Below are positions 6,233-10,986 of a DNA stretch of 10,986 nucleotides, in pieces; positions within the stretch are counted from its first letter, which is position 1, and each line of letters starts with the position of its first letter. The DNA lies in contig CAIYGJ010000181.1 in NCBI GenBank assembly GCA_903925705.1, forward strand, positions 1-10,986, written 5' to 3'. Source of the DNA: an uncultured Actinomycetes bacterium. GTDB taxonomy: Bacteria; Actinomycetota; Actinomycetes; S36-B12; UBA5976. Position numbers and translations under genes: made by a program. The notes under the pieces are model-generated. The model did not search any database, was not told where the DNA came from, and saw only the letters and a list, made by a program, of their open reading frames with translations.

Positions 6233-8464
6233 ATGACAACTGAATTATCAGCTGGCCTGCCACTTGCGCTAGCTGAGCGTTTCCCACAAGGTCTTGATAC
6301 GCCTATCCCAGATCAGCTTCAAGAGGTCTTGGAAACTCTGCTCAAGTTTCATCCTGGCAGCGACGAACGTGAAATTATCCGAGCTTTCCAGACAGCGGAC
6401 TACTTACATCGCACCCAAAATCGTAAGTCAGGTGAGCAGTACATCACCCACCCGATCGCCGTAGCTGGCCTCTTGGCGGACCTGGGTATGACGTCCTCAA
6501 CTTTGATCGCCGCTCTGTTGCACGACACTGTCGAAGATACTGAATACGACTTGGAGCACTTGCGTGCCGATTTCGGCGATGAGGTCGCTGGTCTGGTCGA
6601 CGGAGTAACAAAACTAGACAAAGTGAAGTACGGCCAAGCATCAGCTTCGGAAACCGTTCGCAAAATGGTCGTTGCAATGGCCAGAGACATTCGAGTTCTG
6701 GTTATCAAGTTGGTGGACCGCCAACACAACATGCGAACGTTGTCTTTTTTATCGCCCGAAAAACAAGAACAAAAAGCTCGAGAAACTTTAGAAATTTATG
6801 CCCCACTGGCTCATCGTCTTGGCATGAATTCGGTTAAATGGGAACTTGAAGATTTAGCCTTTGCTTCGCTCTATCCAAAAATGAGTGATGAGATTGCTCG
6901 ACTGGTATCGCAACGCGCGCCGGCTCGTGATGAAAGCCTAAAAACTATCGTAGATTTTGTTGACACCGATCTTGCTGAAAATTTTATCCAAGCCTCCGTA
7001 AGTGGCAGACCAAAACACTTCTACAGCATTTACCAAAAGATGATTGTGCGTGGCAGAGATTTCGATGACATCTACGACTTAATCGGGGTTCGAATTTTGG
7101 TTGACAGCATTCAAGACTGCTATGCCACACTTGGAATCATCCACAATCGATGGAATCCAGTTCCGGGTCGGTTTAAAGATTACATAGCAATGCCTAAATT
7201 TACGATGTATCAGTCATTGCATACAACGGTTATTGGTCCAAATGGAAAGCCCGTTGAGTTCCAAATCCGAACGCAAGAGATGCATCGCGCGGCTGAATTC
7301 GGTGTCGCCTCGCACTGGCGTTACAAGCAAGACAAGGTTGCTGGAAAAGATGGACCAGATGATCTTGGCTGGGTCCGCCAACTACTTGATTGGCAAAGAG
7401 AAACTGCTGATCCTGGCGACTTCTTGGATTCGCTTCGTGATGACTTAGGCGCTGCAGAAGTTTACGTATTCACACCAAAAGGTGAAGTGCTGGCCTTGCC
7501 TGCTGGTAGTACGCCGATTGACTTTGCTTACAGCGTCCATACTGAAGTTGGTAATCGTTGTGTTGGCTCACGAATTAACGGCAAACTTGCTCCGCTCGAT
7601 ACCAAATTGGCTAATGGCGACAATGTGGAAATTATTACTAATAAATCTGATTCAGCGGGACCTTCCAGGGACTGGATAAACATTGTTGCCAGCGCTCGTG
7701 CGAAGTCCAAGATCAAAGCTTGGTTCTCAAAAGAACGCCGCGAAGAAGCCATCGAAACTGGCAAGGAAGCAATTGTTAGGGCGATGAAAAAGGGTGGAGT
7801 TCCACTTCGCTTACTTACCAACAGCATGCTAAACACTTTGGCTCTGGATTCTAACTACGCGGATGTAAGCGCACTGTACGCAGCCGTTGGTGAAGGTCAC
7901 TTGGGCGCTCAAACTGTGGTAGCTCGTTTGACTGCATCACTTGGTGGTGACGAAGGCTTGATTGAAGATGCTTCTGAGCAAGTACTTCCGAGTCGAGTGG
8001 CCCACCGTCGTGACGCCAAGCCTGATCCTGGAATTACTGTTATCGGCGCTGATGACACTTGGGTTAAGTTGTCGCGATGCTGCACACCTGTCCCTGGTGA
8101 TGAAGTTCTTGGATTTGTAACTCGAGGTTCTGGTATTTCCGTTCATAGAACAGACTGTGTAAATGCTGACGATCTGCGTACCCAGCCAGAAAGGCTTGTT
8201 GAAGTAGCTTGGACGCCGGGTAAGAGCAGTATCTTCTTAGTTAACATCCAAGTTGAAGCACTTGACCGTGCCCGGTTATTGTCCGACGTAACTCGAGCCT
8301 TATCAGACCAACATGTAAACATTTTGAATGCTTCAGTAACCACAACAAAGGATCGCGTTGCGATCTCACGTTTCACATTTGAGATGGGGGATCCGTCTCA
8401 TTTAAATCAAGTACTACGGGCCGTCAAGGGAATCGATGGCGTCTATGACGTTTATCGAGTCTGA
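6233..8464 (+). CDS. relA: Bifunctional (p)ppGpp synthetase/hydrolase Rel
   Basis: Rel makes and degrades (p)ppGpp, the stringent-response alarmone, in response to uncharged tRNA on the ribosome. The 743-residue protein has the full long-RSH layout. The HD hydrolase domain (about 40-210) keeps its metal ligands: His73 in 'QYITHPI', His97-Asp98 in 'LLHDTVEDT' and Asp162 in 'VDRQHNMRTL'. The synthetase domain (about 250-370) has 'GRPKHFYSIYQKM', Asp282 in 'IYDLIGVR', the RXKD motif Arg313-Phe-Lys-Asp316 typical of bifunctional enzymes, and Glu342 in 'VEFQIRTQEMH'. The TGS domain (about 408-470) includes 'HTEVG'. A Cys-rich conserved region (611-642, Cys616, Cys617, His638, Cys642) and a C-terminal ACT domain (about 666-743) follow. 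Both active sites look intact, so both activities are expected. GGGAGG at 6223-6228 supports the ATG start. Confidence 0.97.
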   Translation: MTTELSAGLPLALAERFPQGLDTPIPDQLQEVLETLLKFHPGSDEREIIRAFQTADYLHRTQNRKSGEQYITHPIAVAGLLADLGMTSSTLIAALLHDTVEDTEYDLEHLRADFGDEVAGLVDGVTKLDKVKYGQASASETVRKMVVAMARDIRVLVIKLVDRQHNMRTLSFLSPEKQEQKARETLEIYAPLAHRLGMNSVKWELEDLAFASLYPKMSDEIARLVSQRAPARDESLKTIVDFVDTDLAENFIQASVSGRPKHFYSIYQKMIVRGRDFDDIYDLIGVRILVDSIQDCYATLGIIHNRWNPVPGRFKDYIAMPKFTMYQSLHTTVIGPNGKPVEFQIRTQEMHRAAEFGVASHWRYKQDKVAGKDGPDDLGWVRQLLDWQRETADPGDFLDSLRDDLGAAEVYVFTPKGEVLALPAGSTPIDFAYSVHTEVGNRCVGSRINGKLAPLDTKLANGDNVEIITNKSDSAGPSRDWINIVASARAKSKIKAWFSKERREEAIETGKEAIVRAMKKGGVPLRLLTNSMLNTLALDSNYADVSALYAAVGEGHLGAQTVVARLTASLGGDEGLIEDASEQVLPSRVAHRRDAKPDPGITVIGADDTWVKLSRCCTPVPGDEVLGFVTRGSGISVHRTDCVNADDLRTQPERLVEVAWTPGKSSIFLVNIQVEALDRARLLSDVTRALSDQHVNILNASVTTTKDRVAISRFTFEMGDPSHLNQVLRAVKGIDGVYDVYRV

Positions 8465-8471
8465 GTTAGAG

Positions 8472-9701
8472 CTAACCTAAAGTTGCCGCACCCGATCGAG
8501 CCGCTTCAAGCAAACTCTGTGCTTGGGCTATCTGGCCATCAAGTTTGGCAACATCACTGGTTTTACCTGCAGTAACAGCAGCAGCCTTCTGCTTTTCCAA
8601 CTTTGTGATACTTGCTTCAAACGAGCTAACCAATGAGTTGGCGCGATCCACAACTTCTGGCTTGGAGCGATGCCAGTGCTCTTCTTGAACTTTACGAATC
8701 GCATCTTCGACAGCTTTTAGACGACGCTCAATTTTGTCCTTATCGTTGCGGGGGACATGGCCAGCTTTTTCCCAGGCTTCTTGAATGTCACGCAATGCAG
8801 CCTTGGCTGAATCTACGTTGGTAATTGGGAGTAGAGCTTCGGCTTTCTTGAGCAATTCGAGTTTCACTTCTAGGTTCTTAGAAAATTCTTCATCTCTTAC
8901 TGAGTTTGCCGCATTACGATTGGCGAAGAATTTATCCTGCGCGGCTTTGAATTCCGCCCAAAGTTTCTCTTCTTGACCCTTGGCTGCGCGAGTTGTTGCT
9001 TTCCATTCGTCCATAAGTTTCTTATAAGCGGTCGTCGTGTTTGCCCACTCGGTTGATTCAGCTAATTCGTCAGCCTTCTTGATCAGAGACTTCTTTGCGC
9101 TGACCGCTTCGGCACGACCGGCGTCTAAAGTGGAGAAATATGCCCGACGAGCTTTGTCGAATGCAGATCTAGCATGGCTAAAGCGTTTCCATAATTCTTG
9201 TTCTTTAGCGCGGTCAGCATTCGGGAGTTTCTTCCACTGATCGAGTAGTTCTTTGTACTTTTCGCCAGTTACTTTCCAAGCATTTGAATTTGCAAGAGAT
9301 TCGGCAAGTGCGACAATTTCTTCACGCTTGGCAAGCGCGGCCGCTTTGGCTTCTGCCTTCTTGGCACTGGCCGCTGCTTTGTGCTCTTCAAAACCAGCAA
9401 GTAATGAATCTTTACCAGCGCGGATTTTGTCGAAATCTCCCAATAGGTTTGGGGTCTCGAGAGTTTTGTCGATGCGCTCGATTAAAGCGTGAATTGACTC
9501 GACATTGCCTTTGCCATCCTTTAGACGAGCAGCAGCAAGTTCAATTTCCGAAATTAGATCGTGATAGCGCTTTGTGAAAAATTCCAGACCCTCGTTTGGT
9601 TCACCAGCTGCGTACTGGCCGATCTTAGTTGCGCCCGATGGAGCATTCAGGAAGACATTTCCTTCGTCATCTACATAGCCAAACTCGTTAGTTGTTGTCA
9701 T
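8472..9701 (-). CDS. DUF349 repeat protein, function unknown
   Basis: The 409-residue, Lys/Ala/Glu-rich, strongly helical and coiled-coil-prone protein has no signal peptide or membrane segment. Repeats of the DUF349 type are visible at about 128-193 ('WKVTGEKYKELLDQWKKLP' then 'ELWKRFSHARSAFDKARRAYF') and 202-265 ('WANTTTAYKKLMDEWKA' then 'KLWAEFKAAQDKFF'). A third, more diverged copy covers about 277-345 and lacks the central Leu-Trp. The N-terminal 'NEFGYVDDEGNVFLNAPSG' precedes the repeats. The family is widespread in actinobacteria next to relA, but I know of no established biochemical role. The ATG at 9701 has AAAAGGA at 9708-9714 as ribosome binding site. It is probably cotranscribed with the cyclophilin gene 50 bp upstream, and it converges on relA with 7 bp between stop codons. 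Confidence 0.88.
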   Translation of the reverse strand: MTTTNEFGYVDDEGNVFLNAPSGATKIGQYAAGEPNEGLEFFTKRYHDLISEIELAAARLKDGKGNVESIHALIERIDKTLETPNLLGDFDKIRAGKDSLLAGFEEHKAAASAKKAEAKAAALAKREEIVALAESLANSNAWKVTGEKYKELLDQWKKLPNADRAKEQELWKRFSHARSAFDKARRAYFSTLDAGRAEAVSAKKSLIKKADELAESTEWANTTTAYKKLMDEWKATTRAAKGQEEKLWAEFKAAQDKFFANRNAANSVRDEEFSKNLEVKLELLKKAEALLPITNVDSAKAALRDIQEAWEKAGHVPRNDKDKIERRLKAVEDAIRKVQEEHWHRSKPEVVDRANSLVSSFEASITKLEKQKAAAVTAGKTSDVAKLDGQIAQAQSLLEAARSGAATLG

Positions 9702-9751
9702 GACGTGTCCTTTTGTTCGGGTCCCAAATGGGCTCTTGGTGTGCCATCCAA

Positions 9752-10552
9752 TTATGGCGTAGTTGAAGCCTTGCTAATTACGACTGCCTGGCTTGGTAAA
9801 CCATCGGTAGATCCGTCTAAAACTCCCGCAGATGCAACGTTATCGAGAATGTCTAGGCCTTCAGTGATTTTTCCCCATACTGAATATTTAGGCGGAAGAG
9901 GCGAATCTTGGTAAACCAAGAAGAATTGACTGCCATTCGTATTCGGTCCGCTATTGGCCATTGCCACAGTTCCACGAGGATATGTGTAGTTGCCATCTGG
10001 GCCAGCGGCAGGCAAATTCTCGTCAGCAAAACTAAATCCAGGACCTCCCGTTCCGTCTCCAGATGGATCGCCACACTGAAGCACAAAAATTCCTTGAGTA
10101 GTTAGACGATGACACGACGTATTGTTGTAAAAACCTTGATTGGTTAACCAAGAAATAGTTCCAACAGTGGTGGGAGCTTTTGAATCGGCCGCAAACTTAA
10201 TCTGGCCGCAGTTGGTCTCAAGAGCAAATTCACTTGCGGTTGGAAGGTCAGTAGTTGCACTTCCAAAAGTTATGTTGTCAGCTCGGACTTGTACAGGTTC
10301 TTGACAACCGGAAATCGGCGCATTCGTAGAAATCGGCGCAGTTTGGGGCAGCGCACTTGCACTTGCGCTCGGATCAGCGACAATTTGAGCAGGTTTACTG
10401 TTCTGATAAGCGATAAAACTCAAGGTGCCCACTATTAAAAGGCCAAGAGTCGCAATGCTCAAAAATCGGTTTCTAATTTGACGATGGGCACGGCGGTCTT
10501 GTTGGCGCGCATATTTCGCTCGGGCTAGTTCACGTTCTCGTTTTGAAGGCAC
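9752..10552 (-). CDS. Membrane-anchored cyclophilin-type peptidyl-prolyl cis-trans isomerase
   Basis: Cyclophilins speed cis-trans isomerisation of peptide bonds before proline. The 266-residue product starts with a very basic cytoplasmic stretch (about 1-29), one membrane segment (about 30-49, 'FLSIATLGLLIVGTLSFIAY') and a Ser/Ala/Pro linker. The catalytic domain spans about 105-262, so it should lie outside the membrane. Catalytic Arg149 is in 'CHRLTTQGIFVLQCGDP', and 'GTGGPGF', 'RGTVAMANSGPNTNGSQFF' and 'YSVWGKITEGLDILD' are all classic. Cys83, Cys115, Cys147 and Cys160 could form disulfides. The start is GTG at 10552, giving MPSKRERELARAKYARQ, a common N-terminus for this actinobacterial type. 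No ribosome binding site is visible, and a TAGAAT -10 lies 8 nt upstream, fitting a leaderless mRNA. An extracytoplasmic folding role is inferred from topology. Confidence 0.93.
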   Translation of the reverse strand: MPSKRERELARAKYARQQDRRAHRQIRNRFLSIATLGLLIVGTLSFIAYQNSKPAQIVADPSASASALPQTAPISTNAPISGCQEPVQVRADNITFGSATTDLPTASEFALETNCGQIKFAADSKAPTTVGTISWLTNQGFYNNTSCHRLTTQGIFVLQCGDPSGDGTGGPGFSFADENLPAAGPDGNYTYPRGTVAMANSGPNTNGSQFFLVYQDSPLPPKYSVWGKITEGLDILDNVASAGVLDGSTDGLPSQAVVISKASTTP

Positions 10553-10560
10553 AATTCATC

Positions 10561-10566
10561 ATTCTA
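10561..10566 (-). promoter_or_regulatory. Candidate -10 element for the cyclophilin-DUF349 transcript
   Basis: On the - strand this reads TAGAAT, 5 of 6 to consensus, with 8 nt between it and the GTG start. Transcription about 7-8 nt downstream of the -10 would begin at or next to the start codon, leaving no room for a ribosome binding site. The -35 region is poor (TTGCGC at 15 bp spacing is the best I find). Confidence 0.45.
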
Positions 10567-10613
10567 CGGTGCCCTAGAAATGCGCAAATTCACGGTAGCC
10601 TAGGGGAAATCCG
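10566..10613. repeat. Imperfect direct repeat in the divergent promoter region
   Basis: ACGGTGCCCTAGAAATGCG (10566-10584) and ACGGTAGCCTAG-GGG-AAATCCG (10592-10613) agree at 16 of 19 positions when a 3-nt insertion is allowed, with start points 26 bp apart. The two CCTAG cores are partly palindromic. The first copy sits upstream of the cyclophilin -10, and the second covers the MBL -10 candidate. It may be a paired regulator-binding site or a small tandem duplication. Confidence 0.45.
10596..10601 (+). promoter_or_regulatory. Candidate -10 element for the MBL-fold hydrolase gene
   Basis: TAGCCT in the context GGTAGCCTAG fits the TANNNT -10 form common in actinobacteria. It would place the transcript start near 10608, leaving a leader of about 24 nt that includes AGG at 10620-10622. 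No convincing -35 hexamer is seen. Confidence 0.3.
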
Positions 10614-10631
10614 AGTAACAGGTGCGTGGTC

Positions 10632-10986
10632 ATGTTAATTAAAAGTTTTGGTGCAGGTCCATGGCAGACCAATTGCTACGTAATAGCGCCTAGTGACAAT
10701 TCTGAGTGCATCATCATTGATCCAGGCTTGGGCAGTGCGCCAGGAATCAAAGAAATCATTTCAGAGCACAATCTAAAGCCAATTGCCACAATGCTGACTC
10801 ATGGTCACATAGATCACATGTGGTCAATTTTCCCAGTTGCAACGGGTTATGGAATTCCGGCTTACATTCATGGGTCTGATCGTTTCCTATTAAATGATCC
10901 TGGTGCTGGCGTTTCAGTCGAGACTAAGAACGCACTTATGGAAATGATGGCGACTGACGATGTATTTGCTGAACCCGAAGACACCA
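10632..10986 (+). CDS. MBL-fold hydrolase (glyoxalase II-like), 3' end cut off by the window
   Basis: The frame runs open from ATG 10632 to the window edge, showing 118 residues and one further base. The N-terminus 'MLIKSFGAGPWQTNCYVIAP' and 'IIIDPGLG' (28-34) are typical of the glyoxalase II-like group. The metal-binding motif His57-Gly-His59-Ile-Asp61-His62 is intact, so a two-metal active site is expected once the missing C-terminal ligands are included. The substrate cannot be named: family members hydrolyse thioesters and other esters. In actinobacteria this gene commonly lies between the cyclophilin gene and hisS, so hisS may follow just outside the window. AGG at 10620-10622 lies 9 nt upstream. 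An in-frame GTG at 10626 would add two residues and is less likely. Confidence 0.9.
   Translation, partial: MLIKSFGAGPWQTNCYVIAPSDNSECIIIDPGLGSAPGIKEIISEHNLKPIATMLTHGHIDHMWSIFPVATGYGIPAYIHGSDRFLLNDPGAGVSVETKNALMEMMATDDVFAEPEDT

Noticed and set aside
8633..9577. Several + strand open frames of 63-97 codons opposite the DUF349 gene
   Set aside because: They arise from the skewed Lys/Ala/Glu codon composition of the - strand gene. None has family motifs, and they overlap one another.
9702..9751. Separate promoter or terminator between the cyclophilin and DUF349 genes
   Set aside because: Only very short dyads (CCCA-AA-TGGG) and no clear -10 were found on the - strand; cotranscription is the simpler reading.

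Overview
The window is a gene-dense stretch of ordinary bacterial chromosome. It carries a conserved actinobacterial block in the order yebC - ruvC - ruvA - ruvB - secD - secF - apt - relA on the + strand, followed by a DUF349 gene and a membrane-anchored cyclophilin on the - strand, then the start of a metallo-beta-lactamase-fold hydrolase on the + strand. This order, the Ser/Ala/Pro-rich linker in SecD, and the SecD TM4 sequence (Ala-Asp-Ser in place of the enterobacterial Val-Asp-Ala) all point to Actinomycetota. The base composition is clearly not high-GC (many AT-rich codons) and intergenic gaps are very short. Together these suggest a small-genome, low-GC actinobacterium such as the freshwater Nanopelagicales (acI) type. 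That placement is inference, not something the sequence proves.

Layout: bases 1-617 are the 3' part of yebC. After a 97-bp gap holding a hairpin and a probable promoter comes the Holliday-junction set ruvC-ruvA-ruvB (715-2857), coupled by 1-bp and 4-bp overlaps. A 102-bp gap, where many actinobacteria carry yajC, separates it from secD-secF (2960-5661, 1-bp overlap), the accessory motor of the Sec translocase. apt (adenine salvage) follows after 6 bp, then a perfect 8-bp hairpin with a -10-like element in its loop, then relA (bifunctional (p)ppGpp synthetase/hydrolase). relA meets the DUF349 gene tail to tail with only 7 bp between the stop codons. The DUF349 gene lies 50 bp downstream of the cyclophilin gene on the same strand. 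The cyclophilin and the MBL-fold gene diverge from a 79-bp shared promoter region containing an imperfect direct repeat.

Functionally the block combines branch migration and resolution of recombination intermediates (RuvABC), export (SecDF, with the cyclophilin as a possible extracytoplasmic folding helper), purine salvage (Apt) and the stringent response (Rel).

All genes look intact apart from the two cut by the window edges. I see no mobile element, CRISPR array, RNA gene, phage gene or foreign insertion, and nothing that amounts to a previously undescribed system. The points worth a second look are small: the missing yajC, the apt-relA hairpin/promoter overlap, start-codon ambiguity at ruvC, a probable leaderless cyclophilin mRNA, the divergent promoter repeat, and the association of DUF349 with relA. 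No stretch longer than 300 bases lacks a gene.
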